Positions 1-8,802 of a stretch of DNA of 64,000 bases are shown in pieces. A program made the translations under genes and the position numbers. The DNA is from Colivivens sp964452915. Lineage in GTDB: Bacteria; Bacteroidota; Bacteroidia; Bacteroidales; Bacteroidaceae. The DNA is taken from contig CAYVNW010000003.1 in NCBI GenBank assembly GCA_964452915.1, forward strand, positions 45,741 to 109,740. The letters are read 5' to 3'. The notes beneath the pieces were generated by a model. The model was not told where the DNA came from. It worked only from the letters and a program-made list of their open reading frames with translations, and made no database searches. Position 1 is the stretch's first letter, and every line of letters begins with the position of its first letter.

Positions 1-181
1 AGAAATTCTTATAGTTTCCAGCATCTGCCATATAACCATAGATGGTATTCAACCCTGTAGGCTGATCATCATCCAGATTATAGTCCGGCGTACATGCATT
101 GAACCATAGAGCGGCAGCACACAAGGCACCTCCAGTCAGGAGATGTCTGCATAATTTGTTACTCTGAAAGTTTAACAACAT
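1..181 (-). CDS. Fasciclin-like lipoprotein, N-terminal part (runs off window)
   Basis: Read leftward from the ATG at 179-181, this frame stays open for 60 codons to the window edge. It begins with a short polar stretch and a hydrophobic segment ending in a lipobox (F-N-A-C), so it looks like a lipoprotein exported by signal peptidase II. After the cysteine the residues TIYGYMADAGNYKNF resemble the opening of a FAS1 (fasciclin) repeat, a fold used in surface adhesion; this family assignment is inference from a short stretch. It lies about 60 bp downstream of the CotH-type gene on the same strand and may be co-transcribed with it. The C-terminal part lies outside the window. Confidence 0.6.
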   Translation of the reverse strand, partial: MLLNFQSNKLCRHLLTGGALCAAALWFNACTPDYNLDDDQPTGLNTIYGYMADAGNYKNF

Positions 182-241
182 AATTTTTAATCATTAATTA
201 ATTTATATATTATATTTTATCTACTTATGTTCTCTCTTGTT

Positions 242-2227
242 TCAAGGATTTGTGTCAATCCCCATATTGACTCTGACTTTAATTTCAAGTGCCTGATAGT
301 TTAGGCTTACCGTATATTTGAAATAAACGGTATGTTTGTCTCCGCTTTGGCAGACATCGTTCTTACAGCCGTAATTCCAACTGTACACGTCACTTGTGCT
401 TGTGTTGGAAGGCTCAATGAACACGTGACTTTCATCGCCCCAACTGCAAACATCACCATCTTCATCGAACCATGCGCCCCAAGTTCCGTTAGCCGTACTC
501 CAACCTTCTTCGCCATCAGAGTCTAAGGAGATCAGTGTCACCGATGCGCGTGAAATGTCGGATTCTGAAAGTCCCAACGCCTCACCCAGCATCGCAGGTG
601 TTATTTCTATCTTATCGTCCTGGTTGTATCCAACTGACAGCTTGACTTTGACGTTCACAACAACCTGGCCGTTTTCCACCTTTGTATCTATAACGCCATA
701 AGTATCATCATCATCGTCATTACCGTCAGTTGACTTATAAGCATTTATTATCTTGGTTAAGTAACTTGTTCGATTCTGAAGCCAAGTCTTCATCTTAGAG
801 ATTTCCTCCGAAACAACAAATGTCTTACGTCTGCCCCAACCGCTTGACGAAGTGAGAGGCCAACGCTTGATGTCACGGCTATATGCACCTTTGTTCAACT
901 CAGCTATATACTTCTCCATTTCCGCCCAATTGCGTGTAAAGATAGAATCTTTCACTGAGTTCCACAAATCTTTGTATGCCTGAGTATATTCACTCGACTT
1001 GAACATGTCAGTGAAAAAGCGTGGGGTATTTCCATATTGGCCGATCCGATTAGCAGGATCAGAACCAAGGATCAACTCTGTATAATCTCCAAAATAAGTA
1101 TGTCCTGTGGTCATATCGCTCCAGTCGAAGTCGAAGCCTGCATCCCAGTCCCAGAAAGGGCCCATGAACCATTTGCCATCCACGTCCTTATACATGAAAA
1201 CACTGCGTGGGGCGCAAAGCTCAACATTTTCGGAATACTCTTGAAGCATTGCCATTGTCATGAACGACTTCATGTCCATCACTTGGTCCAAAGCCGCATA
1301 GTCATGATTCTTAATCGCTGTCTCAAGAGTTTTCAACAACGAACTGATTGAGTCCTTTTGAGCGGTAGTGACATTCTTAGGGTACTTCACGCACATTGGC
1401 ATTGAATAGACCGGTGAGTAAAAACTTGCATCGGACTTAGTGTCACCACTTGGCCCGTCGTCATAGTCGATAGCAAGTAGCAAGCCACCATTGTCAGCTA
1501 CGTTGACACGGCTCTTGCCTTGCTCTACTTGTTCTGTCAATTGATAAAGTCCTTTGTAGTCTCCATCAAGGAACAGCTCTACATAACGGGTGTGGTTGAC
1601 ATACGACATTCCCATCCAGCGTGCAGTCTCAAACATGAAAGTGTTCATAAGATCTGTCACATCACGATAGTTAGCAAGCAACACCCAATCCTTGTTTTTG
1701 GCAAGTCCGAGTATCTTGTGCTTACTGTCAAGTTTAATACGATACGGTTTCTTGTCATACCACGACCAGGTTGAGTTTCCACGTCCACGAATACGACCTG
1801 GTCCAGAATAGCAGTTGTATCCATCTTTTCCATCAAGGGATATGTAGCAATTCACATATTCCTCTTTAGAATTAACGCCAACCGAACCATTGGTCGTTAT
1901 GTTCAGTGTGTAAGCCTGATACTTGTTGTGTGTTTGTTCTTCCTCCGCAAGTTCGTCAGCGAAAGTAATGCTGTCGACTGATGATACGGAGAATGGTACA
2001 AAGCTTTCAGTGTCCGTTTCGTCCTCATCTATACGATGTGCGCGTACACGACTCCCGTCAGTAGAAAAATCGAAGTGAGAGAATTGATCAACGGAATAAG
2101 GGAAGCTCCATTCAAAGTTGTAGCCGGATTCAAAGTGCACGTTTACCTTATACCAATCCTGCGCACAAACAGGGAGGGCTATATATATAGTCCACATAAG
2201 TGTAAGATATTTGCTTCCAAGTCTCAT
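242..2227 (-). CDS. Secreted CotH-type kinase-family protein with C-terminal DUF4859
   Basis: About 661 residues. The frame is open upstream to 2281, but the ATG at 2227 is preferred: it is preceded by AAGGAA, begins a good signal peptide (hydrophobic core ending CAQ), and a -7 promoter box covers 2279-2286. After a Prevotella-type N-terminal segment ending in VDSITF, a CotH domain spans roughly residues 145-480, with the hallmark RGRGNSTW near 147-154, a basic KKPYRIKL stretch and an Asp/Trp-rich metal-site motif WDWDAGFDFDW near 360. The last 140 residues match DUF4859. Spore-coat CotH phosphorylates proteins; in non-spore-forming Bacteroidetes the secreted relatives have no settled substrate. 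Function in envelope or polysaccharide handling is inference. Confidence 0.8.
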   Translation of the reverse strand: MRLGSKYLTLMWTIYIALPVCAQDWYKVNVHFESGYNFEWSFPYSVDQFSHFDFSTDGSRVRAHRIDEDETDTESFVPFSVSSVDSITFADELAEEEQTHNKYQAYTLNITTNGSVGVNSKEEYVNCYISLDGKDGYNCYSGPGRIRGRGNSTWSWYDKKPYRIKLDSKHKILGLAKNKDWVLLANYRDVTDLMNTFMFETARWMGMSYVNHTRYVELFLDGDYKGLYQLTEQVEQGKSRVNVADNGGLLLAIDYDDGPSGDTKSDASFYSPVYSMPMCVKYPKNVTTAQKDSISSLLKTLETAIKNHDYAALDQVMDMKSFMTMAMLQEYSENVELCAPRSVFMYKDVDGKWFMGPFWDWDAGFDFDWSDMTTGHTYFGDYTELILGSDPANRIGQYGNTPRFFTDMFKSSEYTQAYKDLWNSVKDSIFTRNWAEMEKYIAELNKGAYSRDIKRWPLTSSSGWGRRKTFVVSEEISKMKTWLQNRTSYLTKIINAYKSTDGNDDDDDTYGVIDTKVENGQVVVNVKVKLSVGYNQDDKIEITPAMLGEALGLSESDISRASVTLISLDSDGEEGWSTANGTWGAWFDEDGDVCSWGDESHVFIEPSNTSTSDVYSWNYGCKNDVCQSGDKHTVYFKYTVSLNYQALEIKVRVNMGIDTNP

Positions 2228-2278
2228 TGTTTGTTCCTTGTCCAAGTTATTGGTACCTATACGTTTTATAAAACAATA

Positions 2279-2286
2279 CAAACATA
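2279..2286 (-). promoter_or_regulatory. Bacteroidetes -7 box for CotH gene
   Basis: Minus strand reads TATGTTTG, a full TAnnTTTG match. The -33 position about 19 bp upstream is only TTA-like, so the element is incomplete. A start here gives a leader of about 45 nt to the ATG at 2227 and rules out the upstream in-frame start at 2281. Confidence 0.5.
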
Positions 2287-2309
2287 GCTATTTTTTTTTA
2301 ATCGGTAAT

Positions 2310-2470
2310 AACTTTTAACGAAAAAATAATCGAGACCTTTATTTTTTATTTCAAATCATCGATATTTACTAATGAGGACATTAACCTACAACAGAATGAG
2401 AGGTAAATTCTTTTCAGTATAGATTCGCAAAAAAATTTGCGGCATCATGACGTCTTATGCCGGCTGCATA
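2310..2470. other. AT-rich spacer with a small hairpin
   Basis: No coding sequence seen between the rplQ terminator and the CotH promoter. The only structure is a perfect short palindrome at 2426-2441 (CGCAAA, AAAA loop, TTTGCG). It is not followed by a convincing T tract on either strand. Confidence 0.4.
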
Positions 2471-2506
2471 CAAAAAGCAGTCGCAACACATAACGTCCGC
2501 GACTGC
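2471..2506 (-). terminator. Rho-independent terminator of the ribosomal protein supercluster
   Basis: On the minus strand GCAGTCGC (2506-2499) and GCGACTGC (2484-2477) form a perfect 8-bp stem with a 14-nt loop, followed directly by TTTTTG. It lies 24 bp past the rplQ stop codon and closes the whole rpsL-to-rplQ run. Confidence 0.8.
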
Positions 2507-2529
2507 CCATCAATATAGAAGCGAATTGT

Positions 2530-3087
2530 TTATTCTGCTGGTTTTTCCTCAGCTGCCGAACCTTCTGCTTTTTGATCCTCTGTAGGAGTTTCAGCAACAG
2601 TCTCTGCTGGTTTTTCCTCAGTAGCGGTCTCGGTTGCCTCAGGACTTTCTTTAGCTGGAGTATCAGCTGTCTTTGACTTCCTTGAGCGGCGTGTGCGTGT
2701 AGTTTTCTTCTCTACCTTTGACATATTCTCATCGAAGTCAACCAACTCAATGAATGCCATATCAGCCGAATCCTCATCACGTTTGCCAAGTTTAATGATG
2801 CGCGTATATCCGCCAGCGCGGTTACCTATCTTAGTAGCCACCGGTCCGAAAAGTTCTGTGATAGCATACTTATTTTGCAAGTAGCTGAAAACGACCCTAC
2901 GCGAAGCGGTTGTGTCATCTTTGGCCTTAGTTATCAATGGCTCTACATATACACGAAGAGCTTTTGCCTTCTGGAGAGTCGTAGTAATTCTCTTGTGGAG
3001 GATTAGTGACGTTGCCATGTTGGATAACATAGCAGCCCTATGCGCACTCTTACGACTCAGATGATTGAATTTTTTATTATGTCTCAT
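2530..3087 (-). CDS. rplQ: 50S ribosomal protein bL17 with acidic tail
   Basis: The first ~120 residues are a standard L17 (MRHNKKFNHLSRKSAHRAAM start, basic rRNA-binding face near the exit tunnel). Residues ~125-185 are a low-complexity tail: a basic KKTTRTRRSRKSK stretch and then a Glu/Ala/Pro/Thr-rich segment containing EEKPAE twice. E. coli L17 stops at about 127 residues; tails are known in Bacteroidetes. The two EEKPAE units are encoded by an exact 19-bp direct repeat (2534-2552 and 2603-2621). It is the last gene of the alpha-operon part, 6 bp after rpoA and just before a strong terminator. Confidence 0.97.
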   Translation of the reverse strand: MRHNKKFNHLSRKSAHRAAMLSNMATSLILHKRITTTLQKAKALRVYVEPLITKAKDDTTASRRVVFSYLQNKYAITELFGPVATKIGNRAGGYTRIIKLGKRDEDSADMAFIELVDFDENMSKVEKKTTRTRRSRKSKTADTPAKESPEATETATEEKPAETVAETPTEDQKAEGSAAEEKPAE

Positions 3088-3093
3088 CGTTGA

Positions 3094-4086
3094 TTAATCT
3101 TTATCCAATTTATACTTAGAAGTGTCTGTTCCGAATGACAAACCATATTGTTCGAGCAAGTCATCGAGTTCGGTAAGCGATTTCTTACCAAAGTTGCGGA
3201 ACTTTAGCAAATCATTCTTTTGGTATTTTACCAAATCACCCAATGTCTCTACCTTAGCAGCTTTCAAACAATTGAGAGCACGTACAGACAGATTCATATC
3301 AGTGAGTTTAGTCTTCAGCAACTGGCGCATACGCAACACTTCCTCATCAAACTCCTCGTTACCTTCTGTATCATTGTTGTCCAAAGTGATTTTCTCATCA
3401 GAGAACAGCATGAAATGATAAATGAGGATCTTTGCAGCCTCTTTCAAGGCCTCTTTAGGGTGTATAGATCCATCGGTCGTGACTTCAAGAACCAACTTGT
3501 CATAGTCGGTTTTTTGCTGTACACGATATGGTTCTACGGTAAACTTCACATTGCGTATCGGAGTATATATTGAATCGATTGCAAGTTCGTTGACATCCTT
3601 GCAGAACTGCCGGTTCTCCTCGGATGATACATATCCACGACCTTTGTTTATATTCAATTCAATATCCATAGTTGCCTGAGAATCTAAATGACAAATTACC
3701 AAATCAGGATTTAACACTTCAAATCCATTAAGATGTTTGCTTATGTCCCCAGCTTTAAACTCAGTGGAATTTTCGATGGAGATGGAAGCCTTTTCAGTGT
3801 CCATGCCATCGATCAATTGCTTAAATCTCACTTGTTTGAGATTCAAGATAATGTTTGTCACATCCTCTTTTACCCCAGGAATGGTTGAAAACTCATGTTC
3901 AACGCCTGCAATACGTATGGTATTGATTGCATAACCCTCCAATGAAGAGAGAAGGATACGACGAAGAGAATTACCGATGGTAATCCCGAAGCCTGACTCC
4001 AAAGGACGGAATTCGAATTTTCCGAACTTGTCGTCTGCTTCCAACATTATTACTTTTTCTGGTTTTTGAAATGCTAATACCGCCAT
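3094..4086 (-). CDS. rpoA: DNA-directed RNA polymerase subunit alpha
   Basis: Full-length 330-residue alpha subunit, which dimerises to nucleate RNA polymerase assembly. N-terminal domain (about 1-235) carries the family motif FGITIGNSLRRILLSSLEGYA split over residues 33-53; a short acidic linker (NDTEGNEEFDEEV) leads to the C-terminal domain (about 255-330) with LNCLKAAKVETLGDLV and FGKKSLTELDDLL, the helices that contact UP-element DNA and activators. Sits between rpsD and rplQ, as in the alpha operon of most bacteria. Confidence 0.99.
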   Translation of the reverse strand: MAVLAFQKPEKVIMLEADDKFGKFEFRPLESGFGITIGNSLRRILLSSLEGYAINTIRIAGVEHEFSTIPGVKEDVTNIILNLKQVRFKQLIDGMDTEKASISIENSTEFKAGDISKHLNGFEVLNPDLVICHLDSQATMDIELNINKGRGYVSSEENRQFCKDVNELAIDSIYTPIRNVKFTVEPYRVQQKTDYDKLVLEVTTDGSIHPKEALKEAAKILIYHFMLFSDEKITLDNNDTEGNEEFDEEVLRMRQLLKTKLTDMNLSVRALNCLKAAKVETLGDLVKYQKNDLLKFRNFGKKSLTELDDLLEQYGLSFGTDTSKYKLDKD

Positions 4087-4104
4087 TGTTAATTTCGTTA
4101 TTTA

Positions 4105-4710
4105 TTATTTAGAGTACAACTCGACTATCATCTGCTCTTTTATATTCTCTGGAATATCTGCACGTTCAGGCAAATGCAAGAGTTTGCCACCCTTAGCTTC
4201 CTCGTTCCATTCAATCCAAGGATACTTGCTATGATTGAAACCAGCCAAAGACGCTGCGATAACTTCAAGAGATTTTGATTTTTCACGAACAGCGACCAAC
4301 TGACCTGGCTTTACCGCATATGACGGAATATTAACCACGTTGCCATCAACAGTAATGTGTTTGTGGCTAACAAGCTGGCGGGCAGCCGCACGTGTAGGAG
4401 CTATACCTAAACGATAGACAACATTATCAAGGCGTGCTTCAAGACTCTGAAGGAGAACCTCACCGGTTACTCCGTTAGAAGAAGCAGCTTTCTCAAACAG
4501 ATTACGGAACTGACGCTCCAGAAGTCCGTATGTGTACTTGGCTTTTTGCTTCTCAGCAAGCATAAGTCCATACTCGGAAGACTTCTTACGGCGGTTATTT
4601 CCATGCTGACCTGCAGGATAGTTTCTCTTTGAAAGAACCTTGTCAGGTCCAAATATTGCCTCACCGAAACGACGAGAGATTCTTGATTTAGGGCCGATAT
4701 ATCTTGCCAT
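4105..4710 (-). CDS. rpsD: 30S ribosomal protein uS4
   Basis: S4 binds the 5' domain of 16S rRNA and is a primary assembly protein. The start at 4710 gives MARYIGPKSRISRRFGE, the usual Bacteroidetes N-terminus, and 201 residues; the in-frame start 21 bp further upstream adds a non-conserved MRKIRFN. The S4 RNA-binding domain lies near residues 91-155 (LEARLDNVVYRLGIAPTRAAARQLVSHKHI). A 99-bp spacer separates it from rpsK upstream, one of the longer gaps in the cluster; in E. coli S4 is the translational regulator of this operon, but no such site is shown here. Confidence 0.98.
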   Translation of the reverse strand: MARYIGPKSRISRRFGEAIFGPDKVLSKRNYPAGQHGNNRRKKSSEYGLMLAEKQKAKYTYGLLERQFRNLFEKAASSNGVTGEVLLQSLEARLDNVVYRLGIAPTRAAARQLVSHKHITVDGNVVNIPSYAVKPGQLVAVREKSKSLEVIAASLAGFNHSKYPWIEWNEEAKGGKLLHLPERADIPENIKEQMIVELYSK

Positions 4711-4809
4711 ATTAAATCTGATTTTACGCAAGGCTTCGTGTGCAGCCGCGGCAGCAGAAAGGAAAGATGCTACCTAATAAAATACACTGTTCCCTGCAAT
4801 TGTATTTAC

Positions 4810-5199
4810 TTAAACTCTTCTTCTTTTTGGAGGACGACAACCATTATGTGGCAGAGGGGTAACATCTATGATTTCAGTTACTTCAATGCCTGCTCCATAA
4901 CAACCACGAATAGCAGATTCACGGCCATTGCCAGGTCCCTTAACATAAGCGGTCACTTTTCTCAAACCAAGATCGTAAGCAACCTTTGCACAATCCTGCG
5001 CTGCCATCTGAGCAGCGTATGGTGTGTTTTTCTTTGAGCCTCTGAAGCCCATCTTGCCCGCAGAAGACCATGAAATGACCTGGCCTTCACTATTTGCCAA
5101 AGTAACGATGATATTATTGAACGATGAGTGGACATGCAGTTGTCCCTGTGCGCTGACCTTGACGTTTCTCTTCTTTGCAGTAGTTGATTTCTTTGCCAT
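4810..5199 (-). CDS. rpsK: 30S ribosomal protein uS11
   Basis: 129 residues. Basic N-terminus (MAKKSTTAKKRNVK), then the conserved HVHSSFNNIIVTLAN and MGFRGSKKNTPYAAQ blocks and the C-terminal PHNGCRPPKRRRV tail that lines the mRNA exit platform of the 30S subunit. Located 9 bp after rpsM. Confidence 0.99.
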   Translation of the reverse strand: MAKKSTTAKKRNVKVSAQGQLHVHSSFNNIIVTLANSEGQVISWSSAGKMGFRGSKKNTPYAAQMAAQDCAKVAYDLGLRKVTAYVKGPGNGRESAIRGCYGAGIEVTEIIDVTPLPHNGCRPPKRRRV

Positions 5200-5208
5200 G
5201 TCTGATTA

Positions 5209-5589
5209 TTATTTAGTAGCTTTCTTCTTATTTGCAACGGTCTTCTTCTTGCCCTTACGTGTACGAGCATTGTTCTTCGTACTTTGTCCGCGCACTGGCA
5301 GTCCCAAACGGTGACGGATGCCACGGTAGCAACCAATATCCATCAACCGCTTAATATTAAGTTGGATTTCAGAACGGAGGTCACCCTCGACCTTATATTC
5401 TGCACCAATAATCTCACGGATTTTGGAAGCTTGATCGTCACTCCAATCCTTTACTTTCAAGTCTTTGTCAACTCCAGCCTTTTCCAATATTTTAGCCGAG
5501 CTGCTGCGTCCTATACCAAAGATATATGTTAACGCAATTTCGCCTCTCTTGTTTTGTGGGAGGTCTACACCAACAATTCTTATTGCCAT
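5209..5589 (-). CDS. rpsM: 30S ribosomal protein uS13
   Basis: 126 residues. Starts MAIRIVGVDLPQNKRGEIAL and ends in a Lys-rich tail; contains YRGIRHRLGLPVRGQSTKNN, the conserved C-terminal block that reaches the P-site tRNA. Head protein contacting 16S rRNA and L5 (bridge B1b). Follows rpmJ as in the canonical spc/alpha junction. Confidence 0.99.
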   Translation of the reverse strand: MAIRIVGVDLPQNKRGEIALTYIFGIGRSSSAKILEKAGVDKDLKVKDWSDDQASKIREIIGAEYKVEGDLRSEIQLNIKRLMDIGCYRGIRHRLGLPVRGQSTKNNARTRKGKKKTVANKKKATK

Positions 5590-5623
5590 ATCTTAAATTA
5601 TTTTACTATCTACTTGGCTTGAA

Positions 5624-5740
5624 TTATCCCTGACGCATCTTATACTTAGGGTTCTTCTTATTTATAACAAATAGACGTCCCTTACGTCTGACTATGACGC
5701 AATCAGGAGTACGTTTTTTCAAAGATGCTTTTGTTTTCAT
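5624..5740 (-). CDS. rpmJ: 50S ribosomal protein bL36
   Basis: A 38-residue gene, short enough to be missed by ORF length cut-offs. It reads MKTKASLKKRTPDCVIVRR and then KGRLFVINKKNPKYKMRQG. The zinc-ligand pattern of classical L36 (C-x2-C...C-x4-H) is reduced here to a single cysteine, so this is the zinc-free (C-minus) form. It lies between infA and rpsM, the expected position. Confidence 0.96.
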   Translation of the reverse strand: MKTKASLKKRTPDCVIVRRKGRLFVINKKNPKYKMRQG

Positions 5741-5749
5741 ATCTGTTGA

Positions 5750-5968
5750 TTATTTATATCTAAAAACTATTCTACCTTTTGAAAGATCATAAGGAGACAT
5801 TTCAACCCGTATTTTGTCACCCGGCAAAATCTTGATGTAATGCATCCGCATCTTACCAGATATATGGGCTATTATCTCATGACCATTCTCCAACTCAACC
5901 CGGAACATTGCATTCGACAACGCCTCAACAATGGTTCCGTCTTGCTCTATCGCTGACTGTTTAGCCAT
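5750..5968 (-). CDS. infA: Translation initiation factor IF-1
   Basis: 72 residues, the usual length: an S1/OB-fold protein (MAKQSAIEQDGTIVEALSNA, then MFRVELENGHEIIAHISGKM and KGRIVFRYK) that occupies the A site during initiation. Its first 8 bp overlap the end of map, so the two are translationally linked; rpmJ follows 9 bp later. Confidence 0.99.
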   Translation of the reverse strand: MAKQSAIEQDGTIVEALSNAMFRVELENGHEIIAHISGKMRMHYIKILPGDKIRVEMSPYDLSKGRIVFRYK

Positions 5969-6764
5969 TCCTTTTATTTTGAATTATTTTTTCTACTTCC
6001 TCAAACGACGATAAAATATCTGCCTTGCCTTTACGCACACATATTGTATGCTCGTAATGTGCCGTAACTTTTCTGTCGCGTGTAATGATTGTCCATTTGT
6101 CAGGCATCATATAAATGTCCTTGATCCCCATGGTTATCATTGGCTCGATTGCTATACATAGTCCGTTTTTCAACAATATGCCGTTTCCTCGTCTGCCGTA
6201 ATTTGGCACTTTCGGATCCTCATGCATCTCGCGTCCGATTCCATGACCGACAAATTCCCTTACCACACCATAGCCATGACTTTCACAATGCGTTTGTACA
6301 GCATCTGATATATCACCAAGACGATGACCAACCACGGCCTGTTCGATACCCTTATACAGTGCTTCTTTTGTGGTACGTAGCAAATCCGATACTTCACGTG
6401 ACACGTTGCCAACAGCAAATGTATAACAAGAATCGCCACAATAACCATTGAGTTTCGTACCGCAATCAACCGAAACGATATCCCCTTCTTTTAAAGGTTC
6501 ATCATTAGGTATGCCATGTACTACCTGCTCATTGACCGACGTACAAATGCTGGCGGGAAAAGGGCCGCCAAAAGGATTTGGGAATCCCTTGAATGTCGGT
6601 ATTGCACCATTATCTCTTATGAACGTATCAGCCAAAGTGTCCAATTGACGGGTTGTCACACCTGGTCGTATAATTTTGGCAATTTCTGCGAGAGTACGCC
6701 CCACCAAAAGGTTTGCCTCTCGCAGAAGCTCTACTTCTTCGTCCGTTTTCAGATAAATCATCAC
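5961..6764 (-). CDS. map: Methionine aminopeptidase, type I
   Basis: 267 residues. Removes the initiator methionine from new proteins using two metal ions. The metal ligands of the pita-bread fold are visible: D in VSVDCGTKL, D in GYCGDSCYTF, H in EFVGHGIGREMHEDP, E in CIAIEPMI, and a terminal E in HYEHTICV. The start could be either of two adjacent ATGs (6764 or 6761). It lies 21 bp after secY and overlaps infA, the arrangement typical of Bacteroidetes, where adk is absent from this position. Confidence 0.98.
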   Translation of the reverse strand: MMIYLKTDEEVELLREANLLVGRTLAEIAKIIRPGVTTRQLDTLADTFIRDNGAIPTFKGFPNPFGGPFPASICTSVNEQVVHGIPNDEPLKEGDIVSVDCGTKLNGYCGDSCYTFAVGNVSREVSDLLRTTKEALYKGIEQAVVGHRLGDISDAVQTHCESHGYGVVREFVGHGIGREMHEDPKVPNYGRRGNGILLKNGLCIAIEPMITMGIKDIYMMPDKWTIITRDRKVTAHYEHTICVRKGKADILSSFEEVEKIIQNKRNG

Positions 6765-6785
6765 CTGTGCCTTTAAGTCAATTCT

Positions 6786-8135
6786 CTAATGAGAGCCACG
6801 GATACGTCCTGAGTCGAGTAAGCCATCATAATGTCTCATCAAGAGGTGACTTTCAATATGCTGGAGAGTGTCCAGTACCACACCAACGAGAATCAACAAT
6901 GATGTACCTCCAAAGAACTGCGCGAACTCACGCTGAACATTAAAGAGGCTCGAGAATGCAGGCATGACCGCAATCAGAGCAAGGAACAGAGAACCAGGTA
7001 AAGTTATACGTGACATTATCTTATCAAGATATTCTGCTGTATTTTTTCCTGGTTTGACTCCTGGTATAAAGCCATTGTTACGCTTCATATCCTCAGCCAT
7101 CTGAGTAGGATTGATAGTGATAGCAGTGTACAAATATGTGAAGATAATGATAAGGGCAGCAAAGATAACGTTGTATAAAATACTCGTGTTGTCCATTAAC
7201 TGCATCATTGTCCCACTTTGGTTTGCACCCATATATCCGGCAACCGTTGCAGGGATGAACATGATTGCTTGTGCGAAGATGATTGGCATTACATTGGCAG
7301 CATATGGCTTTAAAGGAATATACTGACGGGCGCCACCATATTGGCGGTTGCCAACGACGCGTTTAGCATATTGTACCGGTACACGTCGGACACCTTGAAC
7401 AAGAAGTATCGCTGCAGCCGTAACAGCAAGTAAGACTACAATCTCCAAAAGGAAACCGACAAGACCACCTTGTGTTGTAAACCGAGCAATGAACTCTTGC
7501 ACCAATGCATTAGGGAACCGTGCGATAATACCAATCATAATGATAATGGATACACCCTGTCCGATTCCTTTATCAGTGATTCTTTCACCGAGCCATAATA
7601 TAAACATACTGCCTGCCGCAAGTATGATTGTGGATGTAATGTAAAACATCGCCCAATCAAGACTCTGGTAGATTGCAGCACCTTGAGTGGTGATATTCAA
7701 GTTCACCAAATACATTGGGCCTTGGAAAAGCAGAATCAAGACAGTCAAATAACGTGTGTACTGATTCATCTTTCTTCTGCCGCTTTCACCCTCACGTTGC
7801 ATCTTCTGGAAATATGGGACAGCAATACCCAGCAACTGCATAACAATTGATGCCGAGATGTAAGGCATAATTCCAAGAGCGAAGATGGATGCCTTGGAAA
7901 ATGCACCACCCGAGAACATATCAAGCAAAGACATCAAACCACCCTCGGTCTGCTCCGACAGTTTCTGAAGTGCGTCAGTATTAATGCCCGGAAGCACAAT
8001 AAACGACCCAAATCTGTAAACCGCGATAAACCCGATTGTAATCAAGATACGAGTACGCAAATCCTCGATCTTGCAGATGTTCGATATAGTCTTTACGAAC
8101 TTGATATTCTTAAGTTTATCTATTGCCTTTCCCAT
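6786..8135 (-). CDS. secY: Protein translocase subunit SecY
   Basis: 449 residues with ten predicted membrane helices; the central pore of the Sec translocon through which the many signal-peptide proteins of this window would pass. Recognised by the helix-2 plug region (GGLMSLLDMFSGGAFSKASIF in part), PYISASIVMQLL, and the cytoplasmic loop PVQYAKRVVGNRQYGG. Embedded between rplO (4-bp gap) and map. Confidence 0.99.
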   Translation of the reverse strand: MGKAIDKLKNIKFVKTISNICKIEDLRTRILITIGFIAVYRFGSFIVLPGINTDALQKLSEQTEGGLMSLLDMFSGGAFSKASIFALGIMPYISASIVMQLLGIAVPYFQKMQREGESGRRKMNQYTRYLTVLILLFQGPMYLVNLNITTQGAAIYQSLDWAMFYITSTIILAAGSMFILWLGERITDKGIGQGVSIIIMIGIIARFPNALVQEFIARFTTQGGLVGFLLEIVVLLAVTAAAILLVQGVRRVPVQYAKRVVGNRQYGGARQYIPLKPYAANVMPIIFAQAIMFIPATVAGYMGANQSGTMMQLMDNTSILYNVIFAALIIIFTYLYTAITINPTQMAEDMKRNNGFIPGVKPGKNTAEYLDKIMSRITLPGSLFLALIAVMPAFSSLFNVQREFAQFFGGTSLLILVGVVLDTLQHIESHLLMRHYDGLLDSGRIRGSH

Positions 8136-8139
8136 TTGT

Positions 8140-8586
8140 TTAGAGTTTTACGACATTGCCACCTTTTTCAACTATAGCTGCTTCTGCCTGCTTTGAGAAT
8201 GCATGAGCTTCGACACTCAACTTCGATGTCAATTCACCTTTTGCAAGGATTTTCACCTTATGCTTTGAGTTAATAAATCCCGCAGCGATGAGTTCGGCAA
8301 TGCCAATCTTTTCAAGATTCTTGTCATCAGCCAACTTTTGAAGTGTCGAAAGATTTATAGCCTTATATTCTACTCTGTTGATATTCTTGAAGCCAAATTT
8401 CGGCACACGACGTTGCAGAGGCATTTGTCCTCCTTCGAAACCGATCTTCTTCTTGTAACCAGAACGGGCCTTCGCACCTTTGTGACCACGAGTAGAGGTA
8501 CGTCCTTTTCCTGAGCCTACCCCACGACCGACACGCTTGCTATTATGTGTTGAGCCTATAGCTGGTTTTAAATTATGTAATTCCAT
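8140..8586 (-). CDS. rplO: 50S ribosomal protein uL15
   Basis: 148 residues. Gly/Arg/Lys-rich N-terminal extension (RVGRGVGSGKGRTSTRGHKG) that threads into 23S rRNA, followed by the globular C-terminal domain ending IVEKGGNVVKL. Located between rpmD and secY as in the spc operon. Confidence 0.99.
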   Translation of the reverse strand: MELHNLKPAIGSTHNSKRVGRGVGSGKGRTSTRGHKGAKARSGYKKKIGFEGGQMPLQRRVPKFGFKNINRVEYKAINLSTLQKLADDKNLEKIGIAELIAAGFINSKHKVKILAKGELTSKLSVEAHAFSKQAEAAIVEKGGNVVKL

Positions 8587-8613
8587 TGTTTCAAAATTTT
8601 GAAATAAAAAACT

Positions 8614-8790
8614 TTAGTCTACAACCTCCACAAGGTGCCTTACCTTGTTGATCATTCCTCGTACAGAAGGTGTATCTTCATGCTCAACGACCTTGTTTAT
8701 CTTAGTTAGCCTAAGACAATCCAATGTACGCTTTTGATCTATTGGGCGGTTGGCACGACTTTTAATCTGCTTAATCTTTATTGTTGCCAT
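8614..8790 (-). CDS. rpmD: 50S ribosomal protein uL30
   Basis: 58-residue gene, too short for most ORF filters. It reads MATIKIKQIKSRANRPIDQK, then RTLDCLRLTKINKVVEHEDT and PSVRGMINKVRHLVEVVD, a complete L30 ferredoxin-like fold. It lies between rpsE and rplO, 12 bp after rpsE and 27 bp before rplO, the standard position. Confidence 0.97.
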   Translation of the reverse strand: MATIKIKQIKSRANRPIDQKRTLDCLRLTKINKVVEHEDTPSVRGMINKVRHLVEVVD

Positions 8791-8802
8791 GACATACCTC
8801 CT

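Noticed and set aside
2426..2441. CGCAAA-AAAA-TTTGCG hairpin as a second terminator
   Set aside because: Not followed by a convincing T run on either strand; the 2471-2506 hairpin already serves rplQ.
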